Shown: positions 1 to 8,300 of the stretch, piece after piece
How the letters are laid out: every line of letters begins with the position of its first letter
Position numbering within the stretch: position 1 is the first letter of the stretch
NCBI GenBank assembly: GCA_034698045.1
Contig: JAQGAU010000836.1
Coordinates: 1-23,354 of the forward strand
DNA: 23,354 nt
Direction of reading: 5' to 3'
From: Paramacrobiotus richtersi
Lineage: Eukaryota > Tardigrada > Eutardigrada > Parachela > Macrobiotidae
The notes under the pieces: model-generated
The model's input: the letters and a program-made list of their open reading frames with translations, nothing else
What the model was told of the DNA's origin: nothing
The model's database searches: none
Program-made: the position numbers and the translations under genes

Positions 1-247
1 TAACCAAATCGGAACTGAAATAAGAAGCGGCTTATGTAATCGGTTCACACAATTACAAAGTAAAATACAATCAAAGCAATAATGATTATCCTGGCCTTCC
101 GCGTTTAATAAGACTTGCATAACCGTATGGAAATGCGGAACAAGAATACAGCACCACATTTTAAAGCAATATTAGCAACAGACTTTTGCAGCTGTCTATA
201 GTTAGTGACCGCCCAAAAGTTGTGCACAGTTGAAGTCTCTATCCGGA

Positions 248-683
248 ATGTGTCGAAATCTGATTTTACGGAACGTGACCATCATTTTAACAACGCAGAC
301 GGATTCAGTGGACTTTACGGACATGTATGACGAAGAGCTGTTATTATATCGCAATGCCCATGTGATTGTGCATGTGTCTGCCGGAAAGGTTAACGTCGGT
401 GGTATGTCGGTGAGCGAGTGGTACGTAAAGTTCGAGGAGAGCTTGCCACGATTCAGGTTACATTATGTGCGATTGGATTGATCACATTCTTGTGCGGAAG
501 TTTATCGAACGCCGTTTGTGGGAGATCGCACTGGTAAGAGTCACTTTGGATGGTACTTGTTTTCAAAGCATTAAACCGTTTCGGTACGCGGTGCGTGGCT
601 TATCGAAAGTACAGAACAAGCTTTGTCGTAGTTCGTTTATCGGTTATAAGCTCTATAAATTAGTCGCGACCGTGTTTAATTGA
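248..683 (+). pseudogene. Two overlapping open frames, possible frameshifted gene (unrecognised)
   Basis: I do not recognise this product. One frame runs from ATG 248 to a TGA at 479-481 (78 codons). A second frame starts at ATG 465 and runs to TGA 681-683 (72 codons). The first ends in LHYVRLD and the second continues with IDHILVRKFIERRLWEIALV. Together they would read as one plausible alpha/beta segment if about one base were lost near 470-480. An intron boundary at a GT near 456 is an alternative. No signal peptide, membrane segment or known motif is visible. It may be a decayed gene, exons of an unrecognised gene, or chance. Confidence 0.2.
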
Positions 684-1350
684 ATGTACGTATGTATGTG
701 AAGCCTTGTGCATATCATAACCGCTTCGTACTGCAATATTCCCGCCATGTCTGCTACGAATCAAACTGACCTTTACGTACGATGACTCTCTTCGTGAATT
801 AAATGGGTATCTGTACAAATATGCCTCGTGTAGTCGTGTAAGCGACAGTGATAGCGGAGATAATTTTGGGATCGCAGATAACTTCGGCGTCTGCTAAGTG
901 TTCGGCAGCGCAAGTTTCGGTGGATTCAAGCCAGAGCAGTAGTAGAAACACGGGAAAAGTTCTAATGAATGATATGCATTTGGTTTGGAAAACAGTGATT
1001 GCAGATGAATATCAGCTGCTAAGCAGTCACGTTTTCATAACAGCAACGCGGTGTGTCAGGATTTCGTTACTGCTGTCTTTCGCATTTGTAATGTAGTGTA
1101 CGTTAGACAATACGAATGTCGCATGAACCAGAATCAGTCGGCCCGACCAGGTGGTGAAAGGAGAGCGAACCTTTTCTTTTTCCGCACCTGTAATAGCGTC
1201 GAATTTGTTGAAGAAAAAACCCTGATCTGCAGGTTGCATTGATAAAAATATTCGACGGGGCTGGAGCCTAATAAATACAATGTTACTGCATTCTGTATAC
1301 CTCCCCAGTATCACGTTTTGATACACTATGCGTGACAATATACGCGGCAC
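684..1350. other. Intergenic stretch, nothing firm
   Basis: Short open frames occur on both strands (for example 848-1096 plus, 1027-1356 minus). None has a recognisable motif, a convincing start or splice partners. I see no RNA gene here. Confidence 0.4.
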
Positions 1351-1381
1351 AGCCAAGTAGGTAATTAATTATTACTTGGCT
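1351..1381. repeat. 31-base near-perfect palindrome
   Basis: AGCCAAGTA at 1351-1359 is the exact reverse complement of TACTTGGCT at 1373-1381. The AT-rich middle (TAATTAATTA) is also nearly self-complementary. It could form a short hairpin or a dyad binding site. There is no gene start close enough to favour a regulatory role. Confidence 0.5.
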
Positions 1382-1438
1382 ATAATTATCAGTTGATTAT
1401 TAATATAACAATTAAGCAGCTTAAAATGTTAGTTACCA

Positions 1439-1642
1439 TTGCTGTGGTCATGTTTACTTATTACGTTGTTGTTGCATAGCCAAACAGCTAAAATCGATAA
1501 TACGAGTATACTGTTCACGAATACCGGCGACTGTGACGAGCATCGTTTTCTGCAGAAACCAAGAATCAGGTTTCTAAAATGCGCAGATACCAGCCGGCAA
1601 AACAAAGAGCGATGCTTCCATTTCTGCGCTGTATGTGCATAA
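1439..1642 (+). other. Cys-rich open frame with hydrophobic N-terminus, no ATG
   Basis: The frame opens at TTG 1439 with a leucine-rich stretch (LLWSCLLITLLLHSQTA) that looks like a secretion signal. It then carries cysteines in GDCDEH, LKCADT and ERCFHFCAVCA before a TAA ending at 1642. An ATG at 1425 lies in a different frame and also reads a hydrophobic stretch (MLVTIAVVMFTYYVVVA) before a TAG. A signal-bearing gene with a frame disruption in the GTTGTTGTTG run near 1472-1481 is therefore possible. A good donor-like GTATGT lies just before the stop. The product is unknown and may be a decayed or mis-spliced secreted Cys-rich protein. Confidence 0.2.
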
Positions 1643-1736
1643 CTGGCGCTTGACCTTTCATGCTTGATATTTTGGATACTTAACATGTACCCCTGATACT
1701 GCAGAACGGCAGCAGTCACAGTAGCCTTGAATTTGA

Positions 1737-2069
1737 GGCGCTGCCGCACCGCGATGGATAGACGAATACACGAGTTTCTTCCCATCGCTAAACGGTACGA
1801 GCCACGAGACGAGGACATCGCGGTGCGTCACGATCTTTCCAACGAGCGAAGGCGCATGCAAGCACAACCCCGAGTGTCTTAACAAAGCGGCCAGCCAGTG
1901 TGCTCTGTGTGTGGCTTCTGAAGACTGCATGGGACGGAAAGAATTTTTCGTCTGCCAAACGATGCGAACGCTAATACCACAGAATCGTACTGACTATTCG
2001 TTCCTGGTTACTTCGAAGTATCCGCACTTTATGGGCCACAGACTATGTGACAGATATCGACTATTGTAA
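1737..2069 (+). other. 111-codon open frame without ATG start, Cys-rich, possible exon
   Basis: The frame is open from just after a TGA (1734-1736) to TAA 2067-2069. The product is well mixed and protein-like: it contains WIDEYTSFFPSLNG, then GACKHNPECLN, QCALCVASEDC and EFFVCQ. The cysteine spacing suggests a disulfide-rich extracellular segment. There is no early ATG. An AG at 1736-1737 could serve as a splice acceptor, so this would be an internal or terminal exon. The frame does not join in phase with the Cys-rich frame at 1439-1642 through the most obvious donor, so a common gene is only a possibility. The family is not recognised. Confidence 0.3.
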
Positions 2070-2436
2070 CAAGATATCGCGACTACAGTACTGTAATATC
2101 GTAAACTGCACTCTTCCCTCTCGTAACCGGTACTGTTTTCCACCCATCGACTAAGGTGTCCATATACCTATCTGGACACTTTCCGCTTGGAAGAAATAAC
2201 CCCGATATGGTTCCTTAATGTTAACGGCATACTATCATGCCGTCGTCGCCGATTCTTGTAGTTTTAATGTCAGTGTGATCACATCTCGTTAACGTGATGC
2301 TTTTTTACGTATATTTCTGAAGGTCACCTGCTCAGTAGTCAGACTTTTGGTGCTCTCATGAGCTGCGATCTCATAAAATGCGATGAGCACATTGAGCAGT
2401 AGATAGTTCTATGTCTTGCATAAAACATACGATGTA
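2070..2436. other. Intergenic stretch, nothing seen
   Basis: Mixed-composition sequence with no coding frame, RNA gene or clear repeat that I can support. Confidence 0.4.
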
Positions 2437-2440
2437 TTTA

Positions 2441-2446
2441 TTTATT
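2441..2446 (-). promoter_or_regulatory. Candidate polyadenylation signal of the minus-strand peptide gene
   Basis: TTTATT on the plus strand is AATAAA on the minus strand, about 130 bases past the stop codon at 2577. An overlapping second copy lies at 2437-2442. The plus-strand paralogue has AATAAA at almost the same distance from its stop. Confidence 0.45.
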
Positions 2447-2576
2447 TAAGTATCTCTTTCGTGCAGACAAGCCATCTCGCGGCACTCAAACACGTAACAT
2501 CATCAAACTTCAGTGTCCGGTTCAAGTTTTCAACATATAGTTCCGCAAACAGCTGACAAGCAATCGAGGCCGTTGG

Positions 2577-2978
2577 TCATACGATCATGGGTTCGACACC
2601 CACACCCATCTTCCGAGTCAAATGTCTCCTCTTGGGCTTAGCACCATCTGGTACTGGAGCTACCGCATCCGGGGCTGGAGGAACGCTGGAGGAGCTGTTG
2701 TTGAGGTGTCCGGCATCGATTCCAACCGCTCGGTTTATATGTTTACTCGGGCTGTGATTCTTAGCACCACCTGTTGCTGGTACTAGCGGAGATGGAGGGA
2801 TGCTTGCGGAGCTTTTGTTGGAGGTCTTGGATGATTCGACATTGGCTGTTGCATTAGTGAGAACATTCTTGACGGGAGGTTTTGGTGCCGACTTCGGCGC
2901 TGTGATCGGTCCGAAAAGGAAGACCACTGTCAACACAAGAAACATCCAGACATTCGTAGAAAACATCGTTAACGGCAT
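2577..2978 (-). CDS. Secreted two-module peptide precursor (novel family, member A)
   Basis: A 133-residue protein of a family I do not recognise. The first ATG in the frame is at 2978, and a second in-frame ATG lies 4 codons on. Residues about 5-27 are a strong hydrophobic signal segment (WMFLVLTVVFLFGPITA), so it is probably secreted. The rest is Pro/Ser/Asn-rich and low in hydrophobics. It carries two copies of one module: NKSSASIPPSPLVPATGGAK at 54-73 and a second at about 93-114 (NNSSSSVPPAP to DGAK). The second runs into KPKRR, a basic site of the kind cut by prohormone convertases, followed by a short tail (HLTRKMGVGVEPMIV). N-x-S/T sequons are present. A one-module paralogue lies at 4261-4497 on the other strand. 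Shared upstream and 3' signals support a real gene. A peptide-hormone or secreted-effector role is inference only. Confidence 0.6.
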   Translation of the reverse strand: MPLTMFSTNVWMFLVLTVVFLFGPITAPKSAPKPPVKNVLTNATANVESSKTSNKSSASIPPSPLVPATGGAKNHSPSKHINRAVGIDAGHLNNSSSSVPPAPDAVAPVPDGAKPKRRHLTRKMGVGVEPMIV

Positions 2979-3115
2979 GACGATGTTACAAACGTACACT
3001 GAAACTGTTAGGAGAACTCTTAGCGTCAGGACAGCGTGAATGGTATCTTGCTGTTTAAAGTTAGTTTGTGTACAAACTGTGTCTTTGAAGTTCTACAGCA
3101 AGACAAACAAATCTG

Positions 3116-3202
3116 ATCCGAGCCTCTGGCCATCGATTTTCTGCCAGAAAATACTACATACACTGTACAACTTGCAGTCGGTGTTGATGGTTGCTTCCTT
3201 TC
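3116..3202 (-). promoter_or_regulatory. Upstream block shared with the paralogous peptide gene (copy A)
   Basis: Positions 3116-3133 are an exact 18-base reverse-complement match to 4100-4117. Weaker matching continues outward for about 65 more bases. It ends 137 bases before the ATG at 2978. The block encodes MARGSD in both copies (ATG GCC AGA GGC TCG GAT), preceded by similar residues (TVYVVFSGRKS here, LYRVMFPDKSW in copy B). It may be a promoter, a 5' UTR with a small upstream ORF, or an upstream coding exon. I cannot tell which. Confidence 0.5.
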
Positions 3203-4031
3203 TTCGCTGAAATTTTGCCACATCATCTAGAACCATGGAATGCAGAAATTTGCTTGGAAAGTTTAATGTTATTGCCGTCTGCGTTCCGCAGTCCGGATTG
3301 TAAGCCTTGAGGGTCTAAATACACTATAATAAAGTATACATGCACTCTGATTGCCGCACCCGTCTCGTTTTGACTGCTTTTTGCTACTTTTCAACCGACC
3401 AGGTGAGCCGCTGATTACTACATATTTCAAATCAGGTTGCGTAATTATACACATCGTATTGTTTTGTCACTGGGAAGGAAATTAAACTGCGAACACCTGC
3501 GTAACTACATATAGGTATACCAAATAGTTCTGTTCGCTGGTGTCAGCAGTAAACATGGCCCATTCAACAGATCTGAGCTATGTATTAGATCAGATTTTCA
3601 CATAGTCTACTAGTTTCGGATCTTGGGAAAAAGATGTTATGCCAGACGGAGATACGCGGTCCAGTATGAGCGTATCAGTTACGGAATAGATATGGGGCTA
3701 CGAAATGTTTTCTGCCCGGTCATGGCTACGAATCATAACGCGAAAATGCATACTATATCGCGGCCTACGAAATAGCCTGTAGTGATGATTTATCATTTTC
3801 ATGGTGGATCTGCCGTGAGTAGTGAGCCCATCCGTATTATACTGTTCATTGTCAAAATGGGAAAAACTGTAGTTACTGGTGTTACTGAACGCCAAAAGTG
3901 TATAAAAAATAAGGAAGCTTTCCACTTTCTAGTCTTAACGGTATATAGCAGTATGTGCTGCTGTTATGCAACTTGCCGGAACGCCTACGAGTGTGATACT
4001 CGTACTTGTGATAATTACATCGTTATGCAAC
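3203..4031. other. Spacer between the divergent peptide genes
   Basis: A plus-strand open frame reaches in from 3782 and includes a Cys-rich run (SSMCCCYATCRNAYECDTRTCD) that could be coding, but it has no supporting motif. Otherwise I see no gene or repeat. Confidence 0.3.
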
Positions 4032-4117
4032 AAAGGACGAAACGATCATTCTGCCAAGTTACCGCTTTGTACCGTGTGATGTTTCCTGACAAAAGCTGGA
4101 TGGCCAGAGGCTCGGAT
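4032..4117 (+). promoter_or_regulatory. Upstream block shared with the paralogous peptide gene (copy B)
   Basis: Mirror copy of the block at 3116-3202. The 18 bases at 4100-4117 are identical in inverse orientation, with looser similarity out to about 4032 (AAGGACGAAAC versus AAGGAAGCAAC). It ends 143 bases before the ATG at 4261, nearly the same spacing as in copy A. Constant spacing in both genes argues that the whole gene unit was duplicated and inverted. Confidence 0.5.
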
Positions 4118-4260
4118 AGTACAACCGTATCATAACGATAAAAGTTCAGTTAACATCATGGACACAGTAATTACGGATTACCTAACTTTGGAACGGAAGA
4201 ACTCGCACCTTGTCGTTACTCCACACCGCTTCACTTGTTACTGGCGCTACAGCATCAACA

Positions 4261-4497
4261 ATGTTGCTGAGAACGGTGCTGTTCCTTGTGCTAGCAGCGG
4301 TCGCCTTTCTTGGATCTGTCACAGCGGTACCCAACCATGATATTCCCAGTAATACACTACCGGCCAATGGCGAAGAATCTTTGACCTCCAAGAACAGCTC
4401 CTCGGAAGTCCCTCCATCGCCGATAGGACCGACAGCAAGTGGTGCAAAGCCTAAGCGTACTCGTGTAGCTATTCAAGCGGTATTGGACCGAATATGA
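4261..4497 (+). CDS. Secreted one-module peptide precursor (novel family, member B)
   Basis: A 78-residue protein paralogous to the gene at 2577-2978. ATG 4261 is chosen because it begins directly with a classic signal peptide (MLLRTVLFLVLAAVAFLGSV, then TA and probable cleavage before VPNHD). An upstream TTG extension has no support. The mature part has one module: PANGEESLTSKNSSSEVPPS (34-53), then PIGPTASGAK, then PKR (64-66) and a 12-residue tail TRVAIQAVLDRI. Over 30 aligned positions about 16 are identical to the first module of member A. The KPKR site is a plausible processing site and would release the tail. Its function is unknown. It is not an obvious member of any family I can name. 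Confidence 0.65.
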   Translation: MLLRTVLFLVLAAVAFLGSVTAVPNHDIPSNTLPANGEESLTSKNSSSEVPPSPIGPTASGAKPKRTRVAIQAVLDRI

Positions 4498-4624
4498 TCT
4501 GAATAATGCCTGCCCATTTCATTTATTCCAATAATAATCAAATTTATGTCGTCCTTATATGAGTAACGGCCGATCGCTGTAGCTAACGACGATAAATTCG
4601 AATTATATAACGCAATATTCGATA

Positions 4625-4630
4625 AATAAA
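4625..4630 (+). promoter_or_regulatory. Candidate polyadenylation signal of peptide gene B
   Basis: AATAAA lies 128 bases after the TGA at 4495-4497. This matches the roughly 130-base spacing in the inverted paralogue. Confidence 0.5.
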
Positions 4631-5309
4631 TAATTATATAGTATATATATATATAAATAATTTATTGGGCAAATGCCGCCGACACAAAAAAAAATATAAA
4701 TAAATAAGTGTTTTACCTTACTTCCACGTTTCCCTCTTCTCAAAAATGAAAGATTACACGTTAGATGATTTCAGGGCAGACGGTCTGGCATTCATTCGGT
4801 TCATTTGCGAAAAAAACCCGAAATTTTTGCTGAACGAAAACATAATTAAATTATAATTATTGTACATTTAATTTGCTAAAATTGTTTGAAGTACCGATTC
4901 GGTTCAACTGCTGATATAAAGATACAGAAACTGTGATACTTCAACGAGATTTGTTTTCATCGATATTTTTCATTCACAGATGCGAGCCGCCAATGTAAAA
5001 CAAACAATTTATTCAACCAAAAAAACCGACAGAATAAACCAACTTTTCCTTTTTTGACACAAACCATTCACCATTCAATTCCAGAACGAACAAACCCAAC
5101 AGAAATCTCTGTCCTAACAAGCAGCATTCTGATCAACATTCGCGTTACGAAACAGACAACGCTGGCAAACCGCGCGTGGAAACTACAGTAAACAGGTCAA
5201 TAAATATAGCACAATTAAGCTCCTTTTCTTGTAAAAAAAAGACCAACACATTTTTTAATTCAGTAGAAAAAAACCAACCACAAATATATCCCCAAACAAA
5301 TGCGCCTCG
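4631..5309. other. AT-rich intergenic stretch holding the LIS1 3' end
   Basis: The two genes converge here. A short (TA)n run lies at 4642-4656. On the minus strand two possible LIS1 poly(A) signals are visible: ATTAAA at 5254-5259 (about 55 bases past the stop) and AATAAA at 5008-5013 (about 300 bases past it). No coding frame is supported. Confidence 0.45.
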
Positions 5310-5383
5310 TTAGCGACACTCCCACACTTTGACCGACTGATCCACACTCCCCGTTATAACGTACGGATTCGCTCTATGAAAAT
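5310..5383 (-). CDS. PAFAH1B1: LIS1 coding exon 10
   Basis: Residues 384 (split) to 407 plus TAA. It encodes [20 protein letters not shown] and ECR, the closing strand of WD7. The acceptor is TTCTTTCTTTTCGTAG. The first two bases (AT) complete an Asp codon begun by the last G of exon 9. Confidence 0.93.
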
Positions 5384-8300
5384 CTACGAAAAGAAAGAAC
5401 ATTAATCACGTTATATCAATTTCTAAATTTATTATCCACATACGATAATATTTATAAATATGAACACCTCTCAGTGGAACACATTTGTGCATATTTTATT
5501 TAATTAATGTATGTTTTAATCAAAAAACTTTTTATTTTGATATGTAACAGTTTTTATACTTTTACAATATTTTTATATTTTTTTATTTTATTTGCTGTTT
5601 ATTTATTTTTCAAACACATGTTTTTACATCGTTTTTACTTTAATCACAGTTTTATACTTTTTTATTTTATTTGCTATTTATCTATATTCGACAATTACTT
5701 TCCATTAATAAACAAACATATCTATAAATATTATATTTATTTATTTCTGTTTTTTTTATTACTGTGTTTATTATTTAACTGTTACTGTTTTATCATATTT
5801 CAAATTTATTTTATTAATATTATCTTATTTTACAAATAATCACATTACGCATGCATGTACGTACCAACAGTGGTGCAAAAGTGATCATGAGCATCCAGTG
5901 TTTTATGGCAGCGTTTGTTCTTAATATCCCAGATCCTGATGCTTTTATCGTCCGACGCACTGACAATGTACTTGCCATACGGATGAAATACCACGCCCCG
6001 CACCCAATTATCGTGTCCGCCCTGTAAAGCCGCAACCGACAATCAAAACAAGTGCATTTCTATGCTAAACATTAGTCAGAACAAAAAGGAAAAAATACAA
6101 AATCCCAAAGAAAATCGAAAAAAGAAAACTCAAGCTTTTAGAGAGATATTATGCGTGTAGCAACTAGCAAGCAGCATTCGGTACGAAAGAGAAGAAAGGC
6201 AGGCAGGCAGGCAGGCAAGCCACTCCACTACGATCGTGCACAGTACAGTTGAACATGTAGCGTGGTCATCGTCGATATCGGGCGCTTTTTCCCGTAAGAT
6301 AATACTTTAAATACCAACAACAACAAGAAAAACGGGACAGTTACATCCAGATAACTGCACGATACAATAAAATCTATTCGAAACGTAATATATTTCAAAA
6401 ACCGTCATTTGAGACACATTTGTACTAAGAATCATTATCTTAAATTATTCTACAAACTGAGCAAAAAAACGGGTTAAAAGACATAAAAAAACTAAAGAAA
6501 TTTAAATTCCAGTGAAAAAGATTAACCAGATAGTTTCAAAAACTTGAATTCTCGAAGCAGTTTCCTTACCAGAACAAACAAACAGGTTCCCGCGCCCACA
6601 TCCCATAATCTAAGCATTTTATCACGTCCACCGGAGAGGAGAAAGGGACCCGTCCTACTGGCTTTGCTCTGCATCAAGAACAAGAAATCAACTTTCACCT
6701 CATGATGACCAATCAAAGAATGATCTAAACACAACTGTGCCAAACATATTAAATATTTCAGACTGGTGTAAATTTCGTCATGAATCACCAGTAATTTAAT
6801 TAATCGTGTGCAGAAAGCTGGTACCGTTTCTTAAAAACCTTCGCTATATTTTTAGAATAAATCTTCTTTAAAATTCGATTTCCCATTTTATTAAAATTAA
6901 AAATTAAATTATATTAAAATTAAGGTTAATTAAAATGTATTAAAATAAGAAACTATTAAAATTATTGAAATAGAAAGTTGTAAATAGTCATAATGCAGAG
7001 CGTAAAAGATGTGTCAAATTGGGCGTTGAATACTGACATCGGCACCCGCCGCCTCCAGTAGATGCGGGTAGGAAGAGACCGGCGCCCAGGCCACACACTC
7101 CACCACGTGGTCATGTCCGTGGAATTCCGCTTTACACTCGCGGCTCTCCACGACAAACACCCGCACCGTCTGTAACACGAGAGAATCATTCTCATCAGCT
7201 GTGCAGTGCGTTTATAGCTCTATGGTCTGATAGAAAAACCTATCCATCCAGGTGACGCATCAACGTACAGATCAAGAACAATGCCATCCCATTCCCTTGA
7301 TACGTTGTATATCAACCAGTCAAAGAAAACGAACCGTTCTACACGTATATCACATCCCACTGAATACGGTATGAGTACAAGTATGTTTTTTTATTCCTAG
7401 AAAAACATCAAGAGAAACTGTTCAGTATTTTTATGATTTATTTTAATGTTGTTTTTGTGTGTGCAGAAGGCAGATACCGGTTCTTATTACAGTCTTTAAG
7501 CTGTTACATAATAAACCTTTTTCACATTCAAATTTCGATTTTATTCACATTTTATTAAAACGAAAATGAATTAAAAAAGAATAAAATTAAAATTATATAT
7601 CATTAAAAATAAAAATTATCTGTTCAGTACTAATGTGCCGTAGGCGGGAACTATTTCTAACCAGCAAGACATAGTATCATTTCCTAGTTCTATCCTAACG
7701 AACCACAATGAAAGCCTCTGCACTACGATCACTTCACGATCAACACATTCACCGTGCAGAAAACTAGCCAACGCTGCGTTGAAAAAACCGCAACAGCGGA
7801 TCATGTTCAAAAAGAAACAACCGTCACGCCATATAAACCATTACAATCCTACAGGAGCGTACTATTCATATCGAGAAAAAAAACATCTAAATTCAAAAAA
7901 GTCAGTTTCTTTACAAAAAAAGAACAAATAATTGTAAAAAAATCCACTGCATTAAATCGGAACAATTCTTGGCTGAAAAATAGCTTATAAATGATAAATT
8001 ATTAACTATATCCTTGCATGGATACAAAAGGAAATACTTCAAGTAAATCGCAAGCTAATCCCATTGCGTTTGTTAGACCATGTGGTAGCGTAGTGTACGG
8101 GCTTTAGAATAAAGTGATGGAAGGATGTTGTACGTAAGCTAAGAACACCAGACGGGCTTATTTCGTTCTTAACACACGTAGACTGATGATATTACATATT
8201 TCAGCGCAGATAAACTGAACTAACTGATCTTCTTTTGGTGATTTTATACCGAGACTGGCGTCAAGTTTTCACTCAAAAGCCTGTCCCGAATAACACCACA

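Noticed and set aside
2800-3039. 79-codon plus-strand frame over peptide gene A
   Set aside because: Antisense shadow. The minus strand has the signal peptide and the modules shared with gene B.
5507-5839. Apparent multi-pass membrane protein of 110 residues
   Set aside because: It is the T-rich strand of LIS1 intron 9. The Phe/Leu/Tyr-rich product is a composition artefact.
6962-7195. 77-codon minus-strand frame over LIS1 exon 7
   Set aside because: Wrong frame of the exon. The correct frame gives [16 protein letters not shown] and joins in phase.
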